Part shown: positions 11,309 to 22,822 of the stretch, in pieces | Numbering within the stretch: position 1 is the first letter of the stretch | How the letters are laid out: the number at the start of each line of letters is the position of its first letter | Program-made: the position numbers and the translations under genes | The notes under the pieces: generated by a model | The model's database searches: none | What the model saw: only the letters and a program-made list of their open reading frames with translations | Told to the model about the DNA's origin: nothing | Source: Triangularia verruculosa | Taxonomy: Eukaryota > Ascomycota > Sordariomycetes > Sordariales > Podosporaceae | Reading direction: 5' to 3' | Assembly (NCBI GenBank): GCA_033296885.1 | Contig: MU863961.1 | Location: 94,192-158,191 of the forward strand | Length of the DNA: 64,000 nt

Positions 11309-13709
11309 TTATCCGAGCTTCCCATAGGACTCATCGTCTCCATAATAAATCCTGTGGCACATTCTCGCGTAACTCTCTGCTGCGAGTGCCAGCTCATGTG
11401 ACCCGGTCACCGTATATGCATCCTTCAGACAAAGCCAACAGTCAACCAAACCCTCCCCAGCGTAGCCCCAGGTTTGGATAACCAACTTTTTACCCCTCCC
11501 AGCGCCTCCACCCTCGATTGCAAACCCCAGGCACTGCAGACCCTTCAAGCCTGCTTCGATAATCTTATCAAAATGGGAGTTGACTCCAGCTCCCGCCATT
11601 GTCAAGGCGCACGCAAGGTCCCGATACCCCTTCCATAGCGCCAGACGCGGCACTTTTTCCGCAGGATTGTTGTAAGTACTCTCAAGCTCCGCAAGCCCAG
11701 CACTGCACTTTCGAATCAAGCTTGCGATACTGCCGGCCCCAGAAGAGCTGCCACGGCGAGTCATGAGACGGAGCATCGCCTGAATGGACTCCCCCAGCCT
11801 GTTTCTCTTGGCGATAACCGAGCTGCTTGTCTGGTCATCATCTTGGCACATGGCACATTCGCAGGAGAAGGCCCAGTTTTGGACAAACTTCTTCTGTCGG
11901 TGCGGATTGGTGGGGTTCAGGTACTGGATAGTGACCTCCGAGTTGGCGGGGATGTCCTTGGTTGCACGGACGATCATCATGTCTCCGATGAATGAGCGGT
12001 AGGCGTTGCTGATGCAGCTATGATTCATTCTTGATGCGAAGGCCCAGAGGCCCAACGAGGGTACTCGGTCGAGGGCACTGCTGAGTGTGGGTTGGCCATC
12101 TGCCTGAGTATCTTGAAGCCGGCAGGCGAAATTGTTCAGAAGGAGGATACGGGTGAGGAGAAACCTAATATGGTAAGCAACGAAACCGAAGGCTTGTGGG
12201 TTGTGAAGATAGAAAAGCAGATCACACAACGGGTTATGTTGGGAATATACTCACGAGTCAATGACTGGCTTTCCATCAGTTATGTCAAAGGTACCTTGAA
12301 CAGGCGAGTATGAGCCTCGATGGAGGTCTCTGACGGTAGAAGCCAAAGAAGGGTTCTGGTAGACCTTTTGCACGAGCATAGTGATAAGTTCGGGCTGAGC
12401 TCCGATGGTAAAATTGCCCGTGTTTATGTCGATCAAAATTGTCGACATCAGCCTGTCATCGCTGCTTGATCCATCCCGCTTATGAAACACATACACAAGT
12501 GCCTTTTCACAAAAAATAAGCTCGCCAGCCTTGACAGCTCTGGTGGTAAAAAGGCCGCTTCCACGGGAGCCAGATTGATGAACTTCAACAGGGCCGATAT
12601 AAGTTGCATGGTTGAGCTGAGGTGGGCGAAGGCGAGTAGCCTCCAAACGAAACTTTGCGAACTGGTATTTTCCAGTGGTCTGTTCAGCAAGCCGGCTGAT
12701 TGCTTCGTTGAGCTTTGCTATGGCTGCTGTGTTGCCAGGATAGGCGAGACGAAGTGTCTTGAGAACGTCGCAACATTCTCGATATCTCCGGAGACCGTAC
12801 AATGCCTGGGCTCTGCGAAACAAAGCTTTCTCGTTGTCCTTTGCATTGAAGTCACTTGTTGCAGAGTCGGTATTCGCAAGAGCTTCATCGAAATGGCCCA
12901 TCTTGAGAAGAACTAGGGCCCGGTTGAGCTTAATCGTGTGGCCCTCTTCTGGCGTGGGAGAGCAAACAAGAGCCCTGGTGTAGCTATCACACGACAGTTT
13001 AGTAACCAGGCCACGGCGTGAATAGGTGCCCGTCTACTTACTGTTCAACTGCCGCTAGATACTTAGATTGGCGAAAACAATCGTTGCCCTTCGTCTTCCA
13101 GTAGTCGGCGCTCTTGTGCTGAGGGTTTGTGAGTTCCGAATGCCAGCAAAACGGAATGCGGCCGTCATGAGCAGGTAGAAAGACGACGTCGGAGAGGTGA
13201 TCGACGCGCAGCCCGTACCCGCCATCTGCCGTCAGCTTGAGATACGGGTCTTTGATGATCAGCACTTGACCGGGGACCAAAATGTCTTCTGACATCTCTG
13301 TCTGATGATAGAGCTGCAGCAACAGAACTTCGTTCCTCTCATCCTCTACAATAGCCATAATGGCGTTCATCCGATTTTGGGGCGTCACCACCCGAACCAA
13401 GAGGTAGGTGCCTCTATGATGAGTTTCGAGGACAAGGTCATCAAACATGACCTTCTTCAGATCACAGAATGGCTGAGCACATGGTGCATAGGGCGGAGGG
13501 ATGAATGAGGTTCGCATGATGCCGAGATCAGACTCCTGCTTGCGCTGCGTCGACATGCGGGTGAAATTGAAAAGTGATATCGTTGCAATGTTGTCATTTT
13601 TTCTCGCAGGTCGCTGTCCAGTGTGGGCTCGAGCATTGCAGAGCATTCGCTTTTGCTCCTCGAGGTGTGCTAAAATCTGTGGAAAATCTTGAGCTTGCTG
13701 AGTATCCAT
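11309..13709 (-). CDS. TPR and SET domain protein (SMYD/SET-like methyltransferase family)
   Basis: Three exons: 13709-13042, 12983-12255 and 12164-11309. The introns are 58 and 90 nt, phases agree at both junctions, and the product is 750 aa. A tetratricopeptide region starts near residue 199 (YWKTKGNDCF) and runs to about 320. The SET domain opens at about 361 with GSRGSGLFTTRAVKAGELIF and contains the cofactor-binding core RMNHSC (N513-H514). A cysteine-rich post-SET element (CECAMC) follows, then an alpha-helical C-terminal region. The combination matches fungal TPR-SET proteins that methylate lysines of histone or non-histone targets; the substrate cannot be told from sequence. It converges on the hydrolase gene at 9992-10972. 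Confidence 0.85.
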
Positions 13710-14326
13710 TGTTATGACCGACTTCGGTAGGAAAGGGACCAGTTAGGGGAAAAAGATCAATGTGAGTAGGTAGGTGAAGTTGAGCGAGAATGTGTCTGGT
13801 GGGAAGGAGAGGAAGCCTGTGTGCAATAAATCGATGCGATTGCTAGCATATTGGCACGGGATATGGTAGGCCTCAGTGCAGTGTTTGTCAGTGAAGCCGC
13901 CCCGTCCATCCAACCATGGCTTGATATCAAACATCAAACCGTGGTCACTTGAAGTGGTATATTATTCCAAGTTCATTGGTCCATTTGCAGTGGAAGTCGG
14001 GTACCAACACAGGTAGCCAGCCATTACATGCCGACTTCGCGGGGTGTTACCATGAACACAAACATCTGACCGAAAAATTCGCTGCTTCTCCTTGTTTGCA
14101 ATCACCAGCGATATGATTGTATTTAACTGACCCAGCCAAGCTGATCTTGTGCTATAGCCCTGAACGCAAGACCTGAGTCCATACCTACGCATATCTCCAG
14201 TGACGGCTGGGTTTTGTGTTTAATACACACCACGGCACAGACTTACGCTTCTTCGAGTATGTTGTCTCATTGCTGTTACCTGAAGATAAGATACCTATGA
14301 AGGCGAAGGGCTCACTAACAAACGCT
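13710..14326. other. Intergenic, upstream of the TPR-SET gene
   Basis: Contains the probable promoter of the leftward TPR-SET gene, including a TAGGTAGG motif at about 13767-13774, and the 3' flank of the DUF7587-like gene. No gene seen. Confidence 0.5.
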
Positions 14327-14868
14327 TTAACTGAAAGGGATGATCTCCGTGATCAACTCTGCGGGAATATAGTCTATGGCCAACCATTCCGATTTCTGAC
14401 CCCCTGCCTCATAGGGAACGCCCAAAGATCTACGTGCATCCGTCAAAGTGAAGAAGACTGTTTCGTATGTGTGCCCTTCTTCATGAACCAAAACCGGAAG
14501 CTCAACATTGATCTCGTCATACTGATAGCCCAGGGTGGTTTCCTCAAAAGAAGAGGTGTCTATTTTGGTCACGAAAATGTTTCTCCGATGCTGCTTCTGG
14601 AAGAATTTCGCGCGGGCTTGAGCGTCATCTGAATCCCGTCGCGGAGTGCAAAATCTATCAATGTCTTACCCCAATTATCGAACACGGAGATGAATGGCGT
14701 AGAAAACTGGGAGCGGTCGGCCCAGTTTAGATGACGGCTGATAAAGTCGCGGTTGAGCCAGTGGACGTAGGGCATCAGATATCGTCCGTTGGCTTCGAAC
14801 CCAGTGCCGTCGTAATAGATTGTGAAGGAGCTTTCACATTGTACACGATATAGGTATTTGGGCGTCAT
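14327..14868 (-). CDS. DUF7587-like small protein, two exons
   Basis: The two halves only make one coherent protein if joined: exon 1 is 14868-14670, exon 2 is 14628-14327, total 166 aa. The junction restores FDNW-DDAQARAKFF followed by NIFVTKIDTS. This matches the layout of fungal DUF7587 proteins: an N-terminal LYRV strand, a FISVFDNW core, then an A-rich helix and a VTKIDT strand. The domain has no known biochemical function. The implied intron (14669-14629) has GTAAG and CAG ends but is only 41 nt, shorter than every other intron here. The locus could instead be a frameshifted pseudogene. No signal peptide or membrane segment. Confidence 0.6.
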
Positions 14869-16111
14869 TTTCTATGAAATGTGAAGAGCTGTGATGAGGC
14901 CAAGATGGGAAAACTGTGAAATACAAGATCAAAAGTAGCGAGTTGGGCATACTGACGGTTGGGTCTGGTGTCTTATCTACCTACCTATACATGCCTAAGC
15001 TTGAATACTTAGACTGCTATGTCTAGCAGGAGCGAATCGGACCTCATAGGTAGGCGGCTCAGGTAAACAACATGTTGTCACGTCGCCTGAGCCCTGAGAC
15101 CGCCATTGGCTCCAATCGATCAAGTTCCATTGGCAAGGAAGCTTTGAGAAAGAAGCTCTCAGTTGCGGTGACAGCGCCAGCCAGCTGCTAATGAACGCAC
15201 GGACGATTTGCATGCTCCCCGAAATTTGCAAGCGTGCACGGGCCATAGTTTCTCAGGTATAAGAACTCGGTCCTCCACCCATTTTTACATGTTTTCCCTT
15301 TTTCTTCTTCATACTTACCTTGGCTAGCCTCCGGGAGATCATGAATTCTTGGAGGTATGGCGATGAACCTTCATTGCACCGCGAGGCGTTCGTCGTCATT
15401 GACTATCCTTCGGGGTCGTCATGGCCGGAATTTTTGATGTTTACCACCTACTCTTTTTCATTGTGTGCCTGACTTTGTTGGGCCATGAGGAAGAAGCCGT
15501 CATCTCACTACCATTATCAGACATGATCTTAGATTTGCACAGCTGAGTGGGCGGGCCGTTGAATGATCTTGCAGTCGCTCATTGTCTGCACTTGCTGGTT
15601 TCCAGTGTTTCCACAGGAGGCCGAAATGTGACGCGATGCGACGCGATTGGATGTACATCACACCTTCCCCTCCGTGCATGTTGCTTTCCAGGATATCTCT
15701 TCAAACAAAGCTGAAAGAGTCGGTTCAAAGCTTGCCGAATTGAGTGGAATGCCCACAACGGTCTTTCCTCTCGTGAAACCTCCAACAGCAGCCATGTCGT
15801 AGGTGAGGGTAGTGACTTTCCAGCTCTGCAGTTTTACCACACGTTTGGTCAAGTGCCACCGCCTTGGGAGTATCATGTGTTCGTCGAGTAACTTCCACCA
15901 GATCAGGCCATGGACTTGGACTGACTCCTCAGCGTCAGCGGGCCCTCATCACGCATCCCCATTGAAGAGCCTGGTCCATTTTCCATCACTGCTCTCATGA
16001 AATTGGACTCCCAATCCTTTTCCACAACAAATTAAGCAGCCGCCTGCTTGACGAAATACACATCTTGCTTTCAAAAAAGACTCTTTGCCTATCAATTGCC
16101 CGTTTCACACA
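14869..16111. other. Intergenic, about 1.2 kb, between two diverging genes
   Basis: Should contain the promoters of the DUF7587-like gene (left) and the first Hce2 gene (right). A TCTACCTACCTA motif occurs at about 14976-14987. No gene is supported. Confidence 0.5.
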
Positions 16112-16814
16112 ATGATCATCGCCGGTCTCTTCATCGCTTTCACGGCCCTGTTCGCCTTGGGCCATGCCGCCGCCGTGGACCAGTCCAAGGAATCGGACAT
16201 TTTTGCCCAGGCTGGTCCCGATAGACAGACCTTCCGACTTGGCTATGATGTCGTCCCGGGCAGCAACAAGGTGTCCGAGGGCGTCTGGTTCAGCCCGTAC
16301 CAAATCACCAACGTCACACGCTCTGTCGCACACAAACTGGCGGCCCTTGATGACCACTGTGAGGAGTCGGAGGGAATCCACCCGGAAACCAACCCGAACT
16401 CCCCTTTGAGCAACGACTGTCAGGTTATTTATGACCGAATCGTCGGGCCGGGCACTTGGTAAGAACTGCCTCTATTGACCATTATCTTCCATCTCGCCAT
16501 CGTGACTGTACTGACAAATCCAAAATTCAAGGACCGTTTCGATGTGGATTCACCACCAGCTAGTCGAGTACAACTCGTGCGCCTACGGCGTCAATGCCTT
16601 TACCAGCAAGAGCGGAAGGGCCATCTTTGCCTACATTGGCAACGAGGACATCAGGGACGTCTTGAGGCGGTCCATGGACAAGCACAGCATAGACTATGAC
16701 GGCTGTGAGAGGGTTGGGACCTGGGGGCAGTTCATCTGCAGGCCTTTTGATGCGGAGGTTGAGTGGGATATCTATCACCAAAAAGGCTGGACTGGTGATG
16801 AAGTTTGTCGCTGA
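16112..16814 (+). CDS. Secreted Hce2/Ecp2-type effector-like protein (first of a convergent pair)
   Basis: Exons 16112-16458 and 16532-16814 (73-nt intron, phase 2) give 209 aa. The ATG at 16112 is preferred over the upstream in-frame ATG at 16085 because it opens directly with a hydrophobic signal peptide (MIIAGLFIAFTALF). The mature part carries the Hce2 pattern: a Cys-containing NDC before a Trp (GTW), then NSCAYGV, a GNEDIRDVL segment and a closing cysteine (GQFICR). Hce2 (homologue of Cladosporium Ecp2) proteins are small secreted cysteine proteins. Some act as effectors toward plants, others probably in fungal antagonism. A role here is inferred only from the family. Its neighbour at 17171-17775 has the same architecture and intron position. 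Confidence 0.82.
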
Positions 16815-17170
16815 CAAACAAGCGTGGAGGGGGAAGACGGGGGGATTTCGCCGGCAATCGATAGCATTGGGCATCACACAGTCAAGCCATTGACTCCAAT
16901 TTCCAAGTTTTACTAGTTGGTCATCTAAGAACCTATGAGGTTGTACTCTTGAATGATGAGGTATATCAACCTTCGACATGAAGTTGGTTTAGACCATCAA
17001 GATCGCAAGGGTAAAATAGTTCCAGTGTCCCATACGTGGTGTGCTACTGCTTGAACCATCCAATTTGCACAGCGAGGAAATGGTGGTGTGTGACGCCGAT
17101 GTTTATCAGAAGAAGATTATGGAGTCGCTATCTTCGGGTGCCCATGTTTCTCAGCTCCACTTGCTACGTA
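16815..17170. other. Spacer between the two convergent Hce2 genes
   Basis: A 356-bp spacer holding the 3' ends of both genes. No other feature seen. Confidence 0.5.
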
Positions 17171-17775
17171 CTAACGCGTGCCAATTATCCATGAGCAAGC
17201 ATCCCCAAAGTTGTAACCACAATGGAACCACCCATAAGCACCGACTCTCTGGACCTGCCCACCCTTTCCGTCGGGAAATGACTTAGCATACCAGGTGATG
17301 GACTCAAAAACAGCGGTGTGAAGATCCACGTTCCCAACCGTGACGGAATCGATAGCGCGCGAGACCGTGATACCGATCCAGCAGGTGCCATAGGAGGCAA
17401 TCAGCTTCTGGCGGCCCCCGAGGATGACCCTGCGTGAAATAGTCAGCGCCAAGTCAAGCGAGGGCAACCGCATAAGCCGGATACGTACCACTCCGCATCG
17501 TAGGCAAGGTCTCTGTACACCTGCAAGCAATCATCGACCAAGGCCGAAATTTCGTCAGTACGGCCGTCAGTGTCGGATATCTGGCAATGATGGATCTCGG
17601 CGGCGAGGGAAATGCCAGGAGAGGAACTGTTTCGGTAGTAGACGCCCTCGGAAACCTCGGTGAATCCCTCGGGGATCTGAACGTTGCCCTTGTTGCCGTT
17701 GGTCGCAGGAGCGCCCATGGCGGCGGCGGCAAGGACGAGGCCCAGAACGGCCTTAGTGGGCTTGAACAGCTGCAT
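17171..17775 (-). CDS. Secreted Hce2/Ecp2-type effector-like protein (second of a convergent pair)
   Basis: Exons 17775-17489 and 17429-17171 (59-nt intron, phase 2) give 181 aa. It starts with a lysine-containing signal peptide ending in an Ala-rich stretch (VLAAAAMGAPA). A conserved DDC-to-AEW segment follows, then GTCWIGITV, a VGNVDLHTAV segment and GAYGWFHC. This is the Hce2 arrangement also seen in the gene at 16112-16814. The splice was fixed by restoring a Trp codon split as TG/G, exactly the codon split in the other copy. The C-terminus is longer than the last Hce2 cysteine and has one extra Cys. Function is effector-like by family only. Confidence 0.8.
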
Positions 17776-18376
17776 GGCGAGCAGAAAAAAATGACGCGAT
17801 CTTTCTAGAGGCGGGTTGCTGGCAAGCTCGAGGCGGTACGGACGTGCCTTGCCGATGTGGTGGCTTGTAGTTTTTATGGGAAGAGAAATAGGGAGAGGAG
17901 GGCAAGAGGCGGGAAGAGGCAACGGCTCCCTGGCAAAGGAATTCAAACTGTAGAAAGTGAAAGCGCAGATGGAAGGACCTGCCCCACAAATAAAAATTCT
18001 CACCACAGTAAACAAAGGAAGGAGCAGGTTGAGATTTGACCGGCCTGACGAGGAGCACTGGCCAGTTTTTGATCTTGTTCTCACCAGAATGGAATGAAAA
18101 GGCGGAGCGAAGCAAGAGGGGCCTACGGTTACTGTCGGGAAAATGAACGAAGTCTCATCAGAAGAAAACAGTACACTTGTTACAAGGCACTCTGAAATGG
18201 GATATAAAAATGGATTGCTATCATGTGTAGTATGTGCTGCCGAGTAGCTAAACCCACTGAAAGCAATACCCGCTCCTCCAAACAAAATGGGTATCATGAA
18301 AAAATATCGATATACTCCTCCTACCTCTCCGGATCCTTCCCTCCTTCACACCCGCAGAGTCATTTGCACATCCAAA
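17776..18376. other. Promoter side of the second Hce2 gene
   Basis: Contains upstream sequence of the leftward Hce2 gene and the 3' flank of the Dur3-like gene. Purine-rich runs occur around 17880-17930. No gene is supported. Confidence 0.5.
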
Positions 18377-20558
18377 TCAGGAAGACCTAACCTCCTCCTT
18401 GAGTCCAGCCTTTTCAGGGGGAGTCTGGTCACCAGGAGTCCCGACCACGGCAGCCTCCTCAGCATGAATGGTCTTGATGTGGCTCTTGCCAGTCAACTCT
18501 TTCCAGATGTACTTGCACGTCCGGGCGAGCGTGGCGCGACTTTCGTATACGGGGAACAAGCCGACGCCGATGAAGGAACCAAAGATCCAGATGATGCCAA
18601 TGGTGACCCAGCCGGTGAAGAAGGGTTTGCTGAAGATGTACCCGCTACCATACATGGGCATGGGCCAGAGAACCAAGAAAGCAAGAGCCTGTGGCGCTTG
18701 GTTAATCACTGTGATTCCAATTTCAGATAATGAATACTTACCAAGATCACGGTTGTCCATCTGCTAATTTTGCCAGCCTTGACCAGTTTGGCCTGCTCGA
18801 CCTCAAACTCGGCCTGGGTATCCTCGTGACCACCGTTGACCTCCTCGGGATTGACACCGGCCTCTTGGGCAAAATCGTCATCGTCGCCCCTGCGGATCTC
18901 CAACATGGACTTCCAGTCGTACTTGTCGACGCCAAAGATGAGGGTAAGGATCAAAATGAAGACGATAGGGGAGAGCAGAGCAGCGACGTTGCCAGCCAAC
19001 ATGGGAATGTTGGAACCAGTGCACTGGACTGTGAGCTCGCCGCACTGTTTCTTGGAGGTGACGAGCCAGGCAGTGAGGGAGGTGGCAAGGCCGAGGACGG
19101 GAGCTCCCGCAGCAGCCCACTTGTTTTGGCCAGACCAGAGCAAGGCAAGCGTTGCGGGCAACACGGCGGATGAGATGATGACTCCCATCATGACATAGAG
19201 ATATCCCATGGAGATGCCGGCATACCACAAACCAACCGAGAAGGTAGAAATGAAAAGGCCATAGCCAACGACAACGCAATGGCTCATGTAGATCAGTCTC
19301 TTACCGCTGGCCTCGGGCTTGAAGTAGGCGCGATAAAGATCGTAGGTGCAAATGGTGCTTACAGCGATCAACTGACTGGAGAAGGCGCTGGTAACAGCCA
19401 TAAAGACGATGAGCAAAGTAGCCATGGCACCACCCTTGCCGAGAAGGGCAACTGCAGCGTATGGGAGGACTAGACCGGCGCTCACATCCGAGTCGAGCAT
19501 GCGGTCAGGATATGTGGGGAAGCGAGGGTTGTTCTCGAGAGCAAGACCAGCAAGACCCATGGTGGTGGCAGTGAGCCAGGGAATAGCGAACCAGCAGATA
19601 CCACCAATGATGTAGCCGGGAAGTGCGTGGACGGGGGAGGCAGCGATGGCCTTGTTGTAGTAGCCGTTGTCGAGGAAGACGGTGCCGAAGTTACCAACGA
19701 TGTTGATAACGAAGAAGATGGCGCCTTCTCTGGACTGCATGGTCAAGTAGCTGCCTTCCTTGTTGCCATCCACAGGGTGACGGGTGGCAGCCTCGATGAG
19801 AAGGTCATAGACGGCGCTTGGGGAACCCAACACATCATGAGAAGCGTATGCTGTCAGGGCAAAGATGATGATGATGAGCAACAGGATGAATGTGTGTGCC
19901 CAATCAGTCAAGATTGTAGCCTTCAAGCCACCAACCATGGTATAGGCAATGACACCGAGTGGCAGGAGGTAAATGGCAGCAATAGTGTGCATCCCGGTCA
20001 GGGCATTGAGGGTGGCTGAACCACCAACAATCAACATGAGCGAGACCAAGATGTTGGTTATTACACCAAACACCATGAATACCAAGTGTGCTACTGTTCC
20101 ATATCGTGCTTTGATGACCTCGAGATAAGTGTGTGCGTTGGGGGCACGGCGTTTGAGTTCGATGGCGAGCGTAGCGAAGAGAATAATCTGGACAGTAGCG
20201 CCCGAAGCATACCAGAAAGGACCCGAGACACCATAGCGATAGCAAACACCGGTAGACTGAAGAAGAGTAGCGGCCCAAGTCCACGAAGAGACGACGGCAG
20301 CGGCGACGAGACCGGACTTGACAGTGCGGCCGGCTGTGTTGAACATTTCAGATGTCTGAAGTTCCCTGTTGTACCTCCTGAGGATGAAGGTGGTGGCGAT
20401 CATGCCTGTCCTTAGTTAGCCCACGATTCCATCTGACTTGTCTCAGATTACTTACCGATTGCAAATGCACCTCCAAGGCCCAGCACGACGGCATAGCCAG
20501 CGCCCTGACCGAGCGTGGCATTGGCGATGTGCTCCTCAGCGGCGGGAGCGTGATCCAT
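18377..20558 (-). CDS. Dur3-type sodium:solute symporter (urea/polyamine transporter family)
   Basis: Three exons: 20558-20456, 20405-18742 and 18688-18377. The introns are 50 and 53 nt with phases in agreement; the product is 692 aa. It is a polytopic membrane protein with about 15 predicted helices. The early exon ends in the GYAVVLGLGGAFAIG helix. The second exon opens with a cytosolic loop and the SSS-family segment SSWTWAATLLQSTGV. The later LTDWAHTFILLL and TSAFSSQLIAVSTI motifs match fungal urea active transporters. The C-terminal tail is charged and cytosolic. The family imports urea, and in some fungi polyamines, with proton or sodium coupling. It would belong to nitrogen scavenging and is probably nitrogen-regulated; no GATA cluster was verified. 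A TATA-like TTTATAT lies about 100 bp upstream of the start. Confidence 0.88.
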
Positions 20559-22822
20559 TTTGTCTGAAAGCTGACAGGAAGCTACAGACGGAGGGGCGGA
20601 TAAGGCGTGATGGAGATCCTGGAGAGAAAGGCAAGTTGAGAGGCGTCGGGGACACGGCATAGATATAAAGTTTCGAGGTGCTGCAGTGCAATGCCGGGGA
20701 CACGGCTCCCGGCCGGCCCAGGCTACGTCGAATCACAGCCTCACATTCTGCTATCAGCACTGGCAGGGTATCTCTTGAAGACACTGGGGAAAGATGGACC
20801 TCGCCACAAGCAAGAACGAAGCTCTGGGAAGAGGATCAGTTCGAGAGCTGTGGGGGGTTTACCGGACGTCCTGTGGGTGCACGCAAGGTCCGGTGGCGCA
20901 CCAGAAGCGACCGGTATAGAGAAAGCAACCCGGTCCTTCGCGAGTTGTCTCCTTGGTAGGGCGCAAACTCCGAGGTAGCTTCGGCAGGCAGGCCGTCCAA
21001 ACCCACTCTGGCCGCACCACCCAAAGTCTCGGCTGCAGCGTGACTACCGGCGCCACGAGGATTGTCGTGCAGGCCCAAAGATAAGGGGATTCAATCAGTA
21101 ATAGCTGTTTGAGCTTGTCCCTGCCAATACCCCGGTTTCAGTGTTGAAGGCAGAGCCTCGATGGCTTCCAGCCTGAGCTTAAGGACATTCCCCAGGTTGA
21201 ACCGGATTCCCCCTCAGTTGTCTTAAACCCAAGCCAATTCCATCCAAGACCCGACGGAGAGAGCTTCACCAACCGACACACTTGCCGAATAGCTCCGCTG
21301 GCGTCCATTGGATCTCGAAGTGTGACGGGAGCTTGTGGTGCGAACCTGGAGCCAGAGCCCATTGGGGGATTGGGATTTGGTGAAGGAGGTTGCAAATCAA
21401 GGGCTGGAGATAAGAGAAGCCAGCTGCCCGCAGGCTGGCCAATGCCAATGCGGGAATTTCCCAGAGAGCAGTTGTCCTGCAGTGTCGAGAGTGTCAAGCC
21501 TCCCACCAACGTTAGCGGTCGATACTCGACAAGGCGATTCCACCTGGAGATAACGGCGGGTCCACGCTGGCTTGGCACTACGGATAGTCATCATTGATTG
21601 CGGCGATGATGCTGATTGGCCGATTTTCATTTCCTCTGTCATTGAGACAAGGAACTACACACATTGGCATCTGATGATCCCGGAGAAATCCGATCTGCTT
21701 TCGAGACGTGAAAATGACATGCCTTATGGAAATAACTTTAGACTCCCAGATTTGATCCGATCCCCAATATGTTTCCACTACTGCGACAAATAAGGCGGTG
21801 GAATATCTGTAGGTGCTTAATTACCTTACCTACCTTACCAGTTTCTCGAAGGACGGCACAAAGATACATCCATCTGGAAGGCTTGTTTCTGGACCCCAGG
21901 TTTCCTCTTGCTGGGCTTCCATCGTTTTGATAGGCGCTTTCCTGACCTCGCAATTGGTTACTGGCCTCAACAGCTGGTGGGTGAGGCTTCGACAGGCTGT
22001 GTCGGGTCACTGCTTACGAAACACGCTGCCCCGCGTTCACCCCATGTGGGGGGTCTTTTTTGCATCGTGGGGAACCGTCCTTCGGGGACTTATCTCCAGC
22101 AGCTGAATTGCCCGGGCGGTGTACTCCGAATGGAGACAAGACGACGCTCCAGTTTGGCAACGTTGCGACATCGGATCTTGATCAATTTCAATTAGCCATG
22201 TCTATGACCTTGAACCCTTCTTCTCTCCTTATCTTATCCGCTTGATGCTTGGATGACCCCAGCGCAACAGACATGAGAGAGATAAGCAGCAACGTCAACG
22301 ATTCTTAATTTCTCTTACTTTTCTCGGCGATATCAGCGAGCTTCCCCCGAGATCTCATAGGCTGCAAGATCAAAGCCAACCTACAATAACAGCCAACACC
22401 CCACCTATCAGCCTGAGCTTCTGGGGAGGTCCTGGCAGCTTGGACTTCGGATATTTTAGGGCGCGGGAGCAACCGTTGTTGTGGTGGACTACCGACCTGC
22501 ACAGACCAGCTGTACAGCCCGCCATGCCCGCCCAATCGGGTTCTAGGTGCCAAGAACAACGGGATGGCGGGGATTGCCAGCGCTTCAGCTGAGGCGCGGC
22601 GGAATGGGCCAACATCAAGACTTCGAAAGGGGCAGATCAAACTTGTCTTGGACTAGTCGAGGTGAGTGCTCAACAGATTGCGCAATTAGCCACATCGGGT
22701 GCGCGCCAAACATCGCTAACGTACCTACTTTGTAGTGTGCAATGACACGTCCACTGCGAAGAGGCAGATAACACATCAATCACGAGTTCCAGGTTAGCCT
22801 CCTCGAACCTCTGAGCGGCACC
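20559..22822. other. Divergent intergenic region, about 2.3 kb
   Basis: Separates the leftward Dur3-like gene from the rightward GH3 gene, so it should hold both promoters. A TTACCTTACCTACC run is at 21821-21834. Open frames such as 21138-21578 show no recognisable sequence. No gene supported. Confidence 0.5.

Noticed and set aside
16112..20558. Biosynthetic or catabolic gene cluster (two Hce2 genes plus transporter)
   Set aside because: No backbone enzyme, no regulator nearby and no functional link beyond proximity.
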